NCBI GenBank assembly: GCA_905220665.1
Contig: CAJNAR010000149.1
Coordinates: 186,001 to 250,000 of the forward strand
From: Albugo candida
Lineage: Eukaryota; Oomycota; Peronosporomycetes; Albuginales; Albuginaceae
Length of the DNA: 64,000 bases
Direction: 5' to 3'
The notes beneath the pieces are model-generated. The model was not told the origin of the DNA and did no database searches. It was given only the letters and a program-made list of their open reading frames with translations. Position numbers and translations under genes: made by a program. Shown piece by piece: positions 1-9,284 of the stretch. Position 1 is the first letter of the stretch. Each line of letters begins with the position of its first letter.

Positions 1-252
1 TCCAAGTAATATCTGTGGACAAAGTCGAACGTATCTTATCGTTTTGATGCGCCATCTAATACTGTACGCGAGACATGATGTGCCTCGATTCTATCCAGCA
101 CAATACGCACCAAAGGATATGACAGGACTGCTGTGGCCATTGATGCGTAACTGAACAGCTTTCTGTTTGCTTGAGGAATCAACGCATTCTTCTTCGCGAG
201 TTTCGCATGATAATCATGACATCGATTCCATCACGTGATCGCTTCCACGCAC
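1..252. other. Left-edge flank, no gene seen
   Basis: No open frame of useful length and no family motif is visible. It lies downstream of the phosphoglycerate dehydrogenase stop codon and probably holds its 3' UTR and terminator. Confidence 0.4.
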
Positions 253-1596
253 TCACAATAATGCCCGTAAGAAAATGGTTTCTCCAATCTTACTTAATTC
301 TCGCATAACCAATTTTGCATGAAACTTTTCAATCTCCAACGCAATATAACTGTGTTTTGGATCCGACTGTAAATGCTGTGAAATCACGTTCACTCCAAAA
401 TCCGATAAAACAGTGTGGATTTTACTGAGCACACCAGGAACATTATGATGCATATGTAATATTCGCATGAAATTGGGGCGTACTGGAAGCATTTCGATCT
501 CTGGCGTATTGGTCGACGTTGTGGTGGATCCATTGTGAAGATAACGCACTAACTTGCTAGCTACTTCGACGGCGATATTCCCTTGGGCTTCTTCCGTACT
601 TCCTCCAATATGCGGCGTAAGGATCACATTGGGAAGATTACGGAGTACTGTATCGAAATGTTGTCCGTTTTTCTCGGGTTCCAATGGAAACACATCGACT
701 GCACATCCACCAAGTTTGGAGTTCCGTAATGCGTCAGCCACAGCTTCAATATCGAGTACCGTACCACGTGCATTATTTACCAGTATTGCTCCATCCTTCA
801 TGTGCGAAAGCGTTGTCGCGTTGATCATGTTCTTCGTCGCTTTGGTTGCCGGAACATGAAGAGTTATGGCGTCCGAAATTGCTAAAACTTGTTCTAAGCT
901 ATCCAATTGAGTTGCATTTCCTAACGGGAGACATTTGACTGGATCATAAAACACGACCTTCATTCCTAATAATTCTGCCAGAACTGATACTTGCGATCCG
1001 ATTCGACCATAACCGATAATGCCAAGCACAGATCCACGCACTTCGTGACATCCAGCCGCTGATTTATTCCAATTTCCGTCGTGTAGCTCCATGGAGCGTT
1101 GGAATAATTTGCGATGCAATGCAATGATTTCGGCGATGGTTTTCTCAGCAACAGAACGTGTGTTGGAAAATGGCGCATTGAACACTGGAACACCGCTGGA
1201 TGCAGCCGAGTGAAGGTCAACTTGATTGGTTCCAATACAGAAACACCCAACAGCCCATAATCGATGCGCATGCCATCCAATTGTTTCGAAAAAGCGGGAA
1301 TCCAAATGTGTTTTTGATCGTATTCCCAATAAATTGGCATCTGCTGCAACGTTGATAAGTTCTTCTCCAGAAAGCGCTTGTTTATATGTCTCAACTTGAA
1401 AGTTTTCTTGGTGAAATATCTCAATGGCGCGCGGATGAATGTTTTCCAATAGGACGACTTTTGTTTTTGCATTGCATGAGAATTTGGATGTTGATGTGGG
1501 TGTGGATGTTGAGAACAGCAAAGATTCCGTCAACCATGGAACTTTTGTTAATATCTTGTGTCGATGGAATGGTCGAAAATATAAGCACGCAAACAT
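253..1596 (-). CDS. serA: D-3-phosphoglycerate dehydrogenase with N-terminal extension
   Basis: Single-exon protein of 447 aa catalysing the first step of phosphorylated serine synthesis, oxidation of 3-phosphoglycerate to 3-phosphohydroxypyruvate with NAD. The Rossmann motif GYGRIG is at residues 195-200. The usual 2-hydroxyacid dehydrogenase catalytic residues are present: Arg277 (in NARGTV), Glu306 (in PLEPEK) and His329 (in TPHIGGS). A C-terminal ACT domain (about 376-447) suggests allosteric control by serine. The order and spacing match the short bacterial SerA type (E. coli about 410 aa), not the longer animal or plant enzyme. The first ~43 residues are an extra, basic, Ser/Thr-rich stretch without acidic residues except one Glu, which looks like an organelle presequence (inference). 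The start is the first in-frame ATG; no intron is needed. Confidence 0.93.
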   Translation of the reverse strand: MFACLYFRPFHRHKILTKVPWLTESLLFSTSTPTSTSKFSCNAKTKVVLLENIHPRAIEIFHQENFQVETYKQALSGEELINVAADANLLGIRSKTHLDSRFFETIGWHAHRLWAVGCFCIGTNQVDLHSAASSGVPVFNAPFSNTRSVAEKTIAEIIALHRKLFQRSMELHDGNWNKSAAGCHEVRGSVLGIIGYGRIGSQVSVLAELLGMKVVFYDPVKCLPLGNATQLDSLEQVLAISDAITLHVPATKATKNMINATTLSHMKDGAILVNNARGTVLDIEAVADALRNSKLGGCAVDVFPLEPEKNGQHFDTVLRNLPNVILTPHIGGSTEEAQGNIAVEVASKLVRYLHNGSTTTSTNTPEIEMLPVRPNFMRILHMHHNVPGVLSKIHTVLSDFGVNVISQHLQSDPKHSYIALEIEKFHAKLVMRELSKIGETIFLRALL

Positions 1597-1789
1597 TTTG
1601 ATTGTACTTTGTGAGAGTGAATGGTTCTCATCTGATTCCGACTCAGCATAGTGATTTCATTGGACATATTAAAAGGTGGTGTGGTACACGCTCATCTAGA
1701 CGGCCGACCTCGAATGCTAGGTACCAATCACAAACTCATTGGACAGAACTTTATTTATGACACCAAACTAATGTGTTTACTTCATTCCA

Positions 1790-2674
1790 ATGGCAAAGAA
1801 AAGTCCAAACACTAAAGTCGAAGCAGCAAATGCTCGCAAAGCGTCTTCCAAAGCCGTTAAGGACGCACAAAAAGCCGCGAAATCAGAAGCAGAGACAGCA
1901 GAAGAATGGTCGAAAGGATCCAATTCTCGTGCAGAAAAGCGACGCGAAGAGGAGGAGCGAAAACAACAAGAGATTGCCGCCAAAAAAGCTGAAAAGAAAC
2001 GTCTGGAAGCCCTTGAAGAGCATTCACTCGAAGAAGATAAGTCATCTATTCGAAAATTGAAAGCTAAAGAGAAGAAAGAAGCGGTAAAGCCGTGGGAAGA
2101 CGCATTGAAATCTTCAGCAAAGAGAAATAATAAAGGCAATCGCAATCCTTCACAAGTGAATGAACCATCAAAGAAAATGACACAAGCTATGATACAAGCT
2201 GCTCTTGAGAAAGAAGCAATGACGCAGAGTAAGCAGGCCGGGAAGAATGACATACAATTTGCAAAAGAAGGCTTAATCAATCCGAATCGTCAACCTAAAA
2301 CTGTGGATGAGGCGCGAAGCATTGATGCGGCATTGGATGTATTATCGATTTCAAAAAACGACGCGATAGATCGACATCCTGAAAGAAGAGCTAAAGCGGT
2401 ATGTATGTGAAGCAGTCGGTTGATTTTCATCCTCATCGTTTTGCTTAGGCGTATAAAGCGTTTGAGGAAGTTACTTTACCCGAATTAAAGCTCGAATTTC
2501 CAGGATTAAAGCTTTCACAGTATAAACAAAAGCTCAGTGATCTGGTACGTCATGAAAGCTTGTAGTCTCTCTGCTCCTATCATCTCACCTGTCGTTTTAC
2601 AGTGGCGAAAATCTCCGCAAAATCCACTGAATCAGGAACGCGTACCTTACAATATGAAGCAGTCGAAGACGTAA
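1790..2674 (+). CDS. CCDC124: CCDC124/Lso2-like ribosome-associated protein
   Basis: Three exons, 1790-2398, 2449-2544 and 2603-2674, give 258 aa. The family (human CCDC124, yeast Lso2) binds the ribosomal intersubunit space and assists recovery from ribosome hibernation. The N-terminal half is a highly charged Lys/Glu/Ala coiled coil. The C-terminal half holds the conserved block: DRHPERRAKA at the end of exon 1, then AYKAFEE and the KLSQYKQ region in exon 2, and WRKSPQNPLNQERVPYN in exon 3. Introns of 50 and 58 nt have GTATGT and GTACGT donors and TAG or CAG acceptors. Both joins restore the family signature without a frame break. It is transcribed divergently from the dehydrogenase, with 193 bp between the two start codons. 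Confidence 0.88.
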
Positions 2675-4072
2675 GGAGACTTTTATGTCAATAGAACAAA
2701 TGCGTCCGATCGGTTCAATTTTTGAGATACGGAATAAGCAAAACAGAATTAATTGTTAAAAAGATTTACTTTGTATTGCGTTCCGATCCAACCAAATTGA
2801 ACTCGTCATGGCTTATATGTGGAGGCACTTTGGGGATTTTTTTTGACAAGGAGTAGAGCAGCTTGCGATTCAATTTCGATAAATGCCCAAGATTTTGAGT
2901 GGTCTTTGCTACGTGCCGCAAAACCTTGGAGGTGTTATCGCAGTGTGTTTGACACGTGTCAAGCAAACTCCTCCCGGCTTCCCTATTTCCAACTGTTCAA
3001 CAGCGTCATGGATAATAGACGCTTTGTTCGCAGTAATATAAGGAAGTGCTCGTCGTTCTGACGAATATATAAAGACCACTTTTGACATTATCTGTATGAG
3101 AATTGTTTGTGTCTATAAGTTGGGTCAAAGCTGTAAACATCATCTTCATGTTCAGTTGCAGATCAATTATACGTCTCTTATCGCGTGTCCAAGCACGTAG
3201 CAGTTGAAATCTATCACCGCTTGTATAGTGTCCGCAAAAGCCTGTTCAGGTTGTAGTTCCTTTGTACTAGAAAGATGTTCCTCGAAGACCAACTCATAAT
3301 ATGGCAGGGTTATCGTATCGAAAGATGGAGTTAAAGGAGCATCCATAAAGGGGTGGATATATCTTGGGGTAATCGTACAGCTTCCATTCTTTCAGTTCAC
3401 GATAGTAATTGTGCCGATGAAGTCCAACCCAACCATGTTTCTCGAATTTCACAGCAGAACCTAAGGGAGACAAAGCTGAGAAAAACAAAATCATTGAGCT
3501 GAATCGAGCATGTCACCATGACAGAATCGGTAATATCGCAGCTTCGAAACGTGAGCGACAAGCCAGCCCTCAAATTTCTATAACTGCGAGAATTTGATTA
3601 TTATCATTATTAGCAGCGCTTTCCCGGCGGGATCGACTCTATTAAATTATGTCTAACTTCCGATTTTGTCTTGATCACGCTGATTTTCTTGATTTTCTCG
3701 CCGAGAGAAAATAATATGGTCGTCAAAACCATGCGTTGTTGGAAAACAGGAGTATAATCAAGTGAATGGGACCGATATTCAGCATTGCTGAGCAGTGGAA
3801 AGAGATGTAATGGCTCCGTGAGATAGGGATATATGATGCAATAAGACTAAGAAGGCGATACGCACTCGTTTACGAACAAGCTACCGATATTTTCAAATCG
3901 ATAGAAACATAGAAATTGGATGGATATGTCCATTTTTTAACCTGGACGCGTGACCGTTCAATCGATCCATATATGAAACTTGAAGTCGTCGATACAAGAT
4001 AGACTCGTACTTGTGGAACTTGCATAGTGCTTCATGACTTCACATTCGTTGCATCTCATATCGCTGAATCTA
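2675..4072. other. Gene-poor intergenic stretch
   Basis: Short open frames occur on both strands, but those longer than 60 codons start at non-ATG codons or show no domain, and none joins to a convincing spliced gene. No tRNA, terminal repeat or transposase motif is apparent. The first part must contain the 3' end of the CCDC124 transcript. Confidence 0.35.
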
Positions 4073-4261
4073 CTACCCATGGTTGCATGCAATCAACCTT
4101 GTCATATCGCAGCTAAATAAAATTTCCATATATTCGACAATCCTCATAGATATGTAACATTTAGGCTGATTGTAATACTGATTGGGAGTACTCTTTCTTG
4201 TGGATAACGGACAAAGGATCATGCCTGCGAGAAGGAAAAGAGTGCAGAACGCACGGTACAT
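4073..4261 (-). CDS. Possible small secreted peptide (weak)
   Basis: A 62-codon frame starting at a true ATG. Residues 4-17 are hydrophobic (AFCTLFLLAGMILC), preceded by one Arg and followed by a polar stretch, which resembles a signal peptide. The rest has three cysteines and no recognised domain or RxLR motif. The frame is short enough to arise by chance, and it may be part of a spliced gene or not a gene. Listed only because small secreted proteins in gene-poor DNA are typical of plant-pathogenic oomycetes (inference). Confidence 0.18.
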   Translation of the reverse strand: MYRAFCTLFLLAGMILCPLSTRKSTPNQYYNQPKCYISMRIVEYMEILFSCDMTRLIACNHG

Positions 4262-4538
4262 CTCAAGGTGCAGGGCTTGGTTAAAGTTGTAATCTTCTTT
4301 GCAAACGAAAGATTCGCTACCGCCAAGTGCGTCAATTCAAACTGAAAAGAAAGAAGAATTTGCTTAGCCAACACCGTTCCTGCACATACAATACTTTACG
4401 CATTGATTGCCCATGTTGCTAGCTATCAGGATACTCTGTATGGTACCTCATTTGTCCTATTTACTAGAATAAAGCCTATATCCAATGCTTGTAAACCGGT
4501 CGGAGAGTTCATCTGTTGCCGAAGCATATCTTTTTCAA

Positions 4539-4869
4539 ATGATACGGAGTAGAGCAGTTCTATCTTCGGTCGTTAGCGTTTCTTGCGTATTAATCGCATG
4601 TAATTTAGCCTGCACGGAAATGAGAGCGAGGGCTTGGGACGCGCATCTACGGCATCAGCAGGAAAATGACCGCGCACTGGGTGCGGCGATCAGACGGTGA
4701 GAACGGTGATACTGGCGACGTAATGTTCCACGTCAGCAGCATCTGTCCCAACCATTTCGAGCGTTTACAGGTGCTCTCTCAGCGGTATTTTAGTCTTGAT
4801 GCTTGGTACGATGGCTGCCATACTCGAGAAGGGTGCTTCGGATGTCACGAAGGAGGTCGCAGGCCTTAG
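4539..4869 (+). CDS. Possible two-exon small secreted protein (weak)
   Basis: An ATG at 4539 begins a frame with a basic start (MIRSRA), a hydrophobic core to about residue 22, then a polar mature part. A donor GTGAGA at 4697 and a CAG acceptor at 4736 would join it to a downstream frame ending at 4869. That frame is rich in Cys and His, with motifs GCHTREGCFGCH near its end. The implied 40-nt intron is shorter than most introns here. An in-frame upstream ATG exists at 4485. No family is recognised. It could be a small cysteine-rich secreted protein or a chance ORF pair. Confidence 0.22.
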
Positions 4870-5790
4870 CTTCAGGACTGAGAGCAAGGAATTCGTGACA
4901 TAATACATGTAAGGTACCAAGACCATAGAAACTACTTGTGCCGCAAGCTATTTACTCCTGGTTAGCATCGATACCATTGTAGCACGGTTGTGTAGAAAAG
5001 TATGCTTCTACCTCCAATTGTAAGATCGAAACCAATGTCTATGAGAATGAAAAAAAGAACTCGGTCTAGACGCAGACACTTCTCTCAATAGACTATCTCA
5101 TGGGAGCGCGTCGTCGGTGACCAAGTCATTTTGTTTCAGCGGGCGATTTCTTGCGACGTTACTCTCACGCAGGACTTCACTTGTGGTCTTTTTATTAATC
5201 GAGTCGTGACTCCGAATACACGCCAATCTTTACCCTGTGGTCACACTACTAATTCACACGCGATCGCGCCATGTCCATACACGAAAGTTTGCAGCAATCA
5301 TACAGGTACGTCACGACATATCAGAGAAATCAGCACTGCTTCGCCATTCTTACTCGTGTGTGACTTCCAGCACTATGTCTGTGCAGATTTCATAACGCAA
5401 ATAAACATAGCTCATGCAAAGCTCAAATGCGTACGATTCGTTCTCGCAAGATTTACGCAAGACTCATAGCGCTATCCCACCGCATGGTAAGTTGGACTAG
5501 AGCATTATCGATTATATTACCAAGTATACCAGCAATTTGACTGGAAGATACGTTTGAGCATCAAATCGTGCTTTGGTAATATAGCTAAAAGAAATCTATT
5601 GAGTCTCTATGAGAGTTTCGGTACTATCGCTCACATAAATAGACTGAAACTTCGCCTCGTGACTGTGCGCCTTTGGAAATTGCGCCATGGAGTCTCCACG
5701 CACGTACAGAAATGATCGTCTTTCAGTGTACAAACGCAATCGATCAATTTCGCAAGAACTCGCGTCTTGTAATATTGTGATTGGAAAGGC
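4870..5790. other. Intergenic, upstream of pyruvate kinase
   Basis: A 112-codon frame at 5131-5469 starts with TTG and has no domain, so it is not annotated. The last ~200 bp probably hold the pyruvate kinase promoter and 5' UTR, possibly with an unrecognised 5' exon, because the kinase N-terminus is the least certain part of that model. Confidence 0.3.
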
Positions 5791-7749
5791 ATGGACGCGT
5801 GCTCGCCCGCAACATTCCAATGTAAGATATTATCTTTTTGCAGTTTCAGTAACATACTCAGAGTCCTACAGCGCCATCAAATCGATATTGAAGTGGACCA
5901 AATCTTCACGGACTCCACTTGTGATCACAACAGAAGAAAAACAAAAATCATTTGCGCGATCGGACCGTCGTCATGCTCTGAAGAAATGATCGGTGTGCGC
6001 GTTATATCCAATAAGCGTATAGAGCACTGATAAGAATTGCAGGGAGACTGTTGGACGAAGGGATGAATGTAACGCGGCTCAACTTCTCGCATGGAGATCA
6101 TTCATTGCATGAAAAAAGTCTGCATAATCTTAGAGCAGCTGTGCGGAAGCGACCAGGATGTCATTGTGCTGTTCTTCTTGACACGAAAGGACCAGAAATA
6201 CGGACTGGTTTGCTTGAGAATGGTACGCCTGTGCAGCTGATGGTACGTGTTGTGTTTCGTCCATACGCGAAAACAAATGGGCTGGCTATGTTGCATTAGG
6301 CTGGACAACAGCTCGAAATTACATGCGATTATTCCGTGAAAGGAACATCCACTTGTATTGCATGCAATTATCCTCATCTTCCAGCTTCAGTGAAGCCAGG
6401 ATCCAAGATTTTGTGTGATGATGGAAATCTGGCTATGATTGTTCAGGATTGTCTTCCCGATTCAGTCATTGTGAGGGTGTTGAATTCGCACATACTGGAA
6501 GAAAAGAAAAACATGTGCTTTCCCGGTACGTACGCAATACAATCTGTGCGCTGGTACGGTTGCAAGAATTTTTGATCTAGGTGCAGCCATTCGAATTTCC
6601 GGAATCACACAGAAAGATAGAGACGATCTGTTGCTATTTGCTCTTCCACAAGCAGTGGACATTGTATCTGGTTCATTTGTGCGGACGGCGAACAATGTTC
6701 GGTAACATGAATCAATGCGATTGTAAGCTCCTTTCGACTCACACGAGCTTGCAGAGCGATTCGGGAGTGTCTCGGAGACAAAGGGAAACATATTCGAATA
6801 CATGCCAAGATCGAGAGTGTTGAAGCATTACGAAATATCGACGAGATTCTGAAAGAGGCAGATGGGATACACGTTAGTCGCGGAGATTTGGGCATGGAAC
6901 TTGCTCCCGAACAAGTTGCACTGGCTCAGAAAATGATCATACGGAAAGCCAATTTTGCGGGAAAACCTGTTGTCACGTCAACTCAAGTGAGGTTATTTTG
7001 ATGCGATCACAGAATTCTTTGACAACAAACTATTTTCAGATGTTGCAGTCGATGACGAATAGCTCGACGCCTTCATACGCAGAATGCACGGATGTTGCTA
7101 ACGCGATTTTGGATGGAACAGATGCCATGATGTTATCTGCGGAGACGGCCAGTGGAAAGTATCCATGTGAGGCTGTGCAAATGATGGCGAAGATATGCGT
7201 TGAGGCGGAGCTTACTTTAGAGTATGAGGAAATTTATCGATGGATGCGATCAGTAACTCCGCGTCCATTCTCTCTTTGCGAGTCTATCGCCTCTACGGCC
7301 GTCCAAATTGCCATTGACGTACAAGCAACACTAATCATCTCTTTGACTGACACGGGGTATAGCACGAAATTGCTAGCCAAGTACCGACCTTCCGCTCGAA
7401 TTCTTGCTGTGACAGCTTCCGCTTCCACATCCAGACAACTAAGTGGCGTTTCCCGGTACGTGCATTTTTGTCATTTTATACATAAGTTGACTCTATTGGT
7501 AGCGGGGTGTCATCTATACGAGTACAATCCATGATAGGAGCTGACAAATTGACGCTCAAAGCCATTAATTACGCAAAGGAGCAAAAGTGGATTCAAGTCG
7601 GAGACACTGTTGTTATGATACATGGTGTCCAGGATGCGGTATCAGGTGCAACCAATATCGTCAAGGTGATTCAAGCTGATGCAGCTGGGTTCAGTGACTC
7701 CACAAATTTTTTATTCAAAAAGCTCCAAATGCCGTATTCGCGCGGCTGA
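5791..7749 (+). CDS. PYK: Pyruvate kinase
   Basis: Seven exons: 5791-5992, 6043-6242, 6300-6525, 6581-6701, 6755-6986, 7040-7455 and 7503-7749, total 547 aa. It transfers phosphate from phosphoenolpyruvate to ADP in the last step of glycolysis. Visible motifs: RRKTKIICAIGPSS near the start, NVTRLNFSHGDH, DTKGPEIRTG, the catalytic-lysine block HAKIES (about residue 267), the metal-binding stretch HVSRGDLGMEL, and GTDAMMLSAETASGKYP. Each junction restores the family sequence; introns are 47-57 nt. The first intron has an unusual GTGTGC donor, but it is needed to join EEMIG to RLLDEGMNV. The ATG at 5791 gives about 47 residues before RRKTK, somewhat long for the family, so the true start may lie in another 5' exon. 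Confidence 0.88.
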
Positions 7750-8192
7750 TCTTCTCACTCAATTCTCATGCTGTGCCGAATGTGCAAAGCATCGATCTCT
7801 TTCATTTTGGTGAGGCCAATGAACCAGCATTTTTTCTCGATTTATTATTGCGATTGCGAAAGTTGGATGAAATTTTAAAGCGAATTGCTTCGATTACACC
7901 AAACAGTCGTAACGAATCAAGCAATTCAGCCTAGTAATTCTGATAGAGATGTCTGCGTGCAATATTTTTATTTCAATGTAAAAAGCTTTAGTAAGTTCAT
8001 TCCGCTAGGAAAGCGTAATAAAATGTTTAATTGCGGGAAACAATGGGATTAAAGTACGAGTGAACGTCTGTCAGCTCTAATACCGGTTCTATACCAGTAT
8101 CTCGGACCGGGCCGAGTTGGATCACGAGCCAGCAAACGATTGGTGCGACGACGTAAGCCACTCACAGCCGCATTTCAAGCCCGGATTCTAAC
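7750..8192. other. Pyruvate kinase 3' flank and RPS14 promoter/5' UTR
   Basis: No coding frame. It contains the 3' UTR of pyruvate kinase and, in its last ~150 bp, the presumed promoter and leader of RPS14, which is locally more GC-rich (around 8100-8190). Confidence 0.4.
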
Positions 8193-8766
8193 ATGGTACA
8201 TCTGAGATCGTCTGTATTTCTATAAATGTACTGCTCATCTAATTTCAATGCTGTTGTGCTAGTCGAAGAGAGGTCAAAAGAAGGAAGTAGAGGAGGTTAC
8301 CCGTGTAGGTCCTACTTTGAAAGAAGGAGAAGAAGTCTTCGGCGTGGCGCATATTTTCGCGTCATTCAATGACACTTTTGTTCACGTCACAGATCTTTCA
8401 GGTCGTGAAACTATTTCCCGTGTGACTGGTGGAATGAAAGTGAAAGCGGATCGTGACGAAGCATCTCCCTACGCTGCCATGCTTGCTGCTCAAGATGTCG
8501 CAGCAAAGTGCAAGGAAGTGGGTATCACTGCTCTACATATCAAGGTTCGCGCCACAGGTGGAAACAGAACGAAAACTCCTGGTCCTGGTGCGCAATCTGC
8601 CCTTCGTGCCCTTGCTCGTAATGGCATGAAGATCGGTCGAATTGGTACGTGTGGTTTTCGCAGCTTGTATACCAAGTACTAATACGTGAGTCTCGCAGAG
8701 GATGTGACTCCGATTCCTACTGATAGCACTCGGCGAAAAGGTGGTCGTCGTGGTCGCCGATTATAG
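8193..8766 (+). CDS. RPS14: 40S ribosomal protein S14 (uS11)
   Basis: Exons 8193-8195, 8263-8644 and 8699-8766 encode 150 aa. uS11 sits on the platform of the small ribosomal subunit and is required for 18S rRNA maturation. The sequence is nearly collinear with human RPS14: [20 protein letters not shown], then [33 protein letters not shown], and the basic tail [11 protein letters not shown]. The first coding exon is only the ATG: the codon at 8193-8195 is followed directly by a GTACAT donor, and the 67-nt intron ends in TAG before [11 protein letters not shown]. This choice gives the expected N-terminus; no other upstream ATG does. The second intron (54 nt) splits a Glu codon. Confidence 0.93.
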
Positions 8767-9284
8767 ATATTTGGCTATCAGCATCGAGTTCCATGTCGTG
8801 TATTCGACAGATATTCTCAAGAATTGTGGATATCTATCTCCTTTACATCGACAATTGTTCTCTTGCAACACTTCTTGCACTTAATGATATCGTCGAAATA
8901 AAAAAGGGTTTGATCTAAAAACGATAGCCCCAAAACACTTATCAGTCACTCCTCACGCGGCGATACAACGACTCCAAATGATGAGAAACAAAATTCAACA
9001 CCATCTTTCGGCTGATTGTCATGATGCAGTAATTTTGAATCTGATGGAATCTGTTTGCCACTCAAAGCTTGCTCAACACTTCTTTTCCTCTATTTTCGTC
9101 GTACTTAATTTTTTAGAATAAACTTTCACAACCTATTCAATTACACAGGCTGAATTGATTTGCGAGACAGAAGCTTCTGGTTGGCCCCTTTTGTTTGATA
9201 AAGGCAGTCCACTGTGTACGTTGCGACCGAACGGAACATTCCCATCAATTGCACTGTCTACAAAATTTCGTATCCTCCCCTGAT
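8767..9284. other. Intergenic between RPS14 and SPOC-domain gene
   Basis: No supported coding frame. The sequence AATAAAAAAGGG at about 8897 is a possible polyadenylation signal for RPS14. The last ~150 bp likely contain the promoter of the downstream gene. Confidence 0.35.

Noticed and set aside
966..1472. 168-codon minus-strand frame
   Set aside because: It overlaps the phosphoglycerate dehydrogenase in another frame of the same strand and has no domain; a shadow ORF.
1777..2280. 167-codon minus-strand frame rich in Phe, Ser and Ala
   Set aside because: Antisense of the Lys/Glu-rich CCDC124 coiled coil; composition is a mirror effect.
5131..5469. 112-codon Cys-containing plus-strand frame
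   Set aside because: It starts with TTG, has no signal peptide or family motif, and no splice partner.
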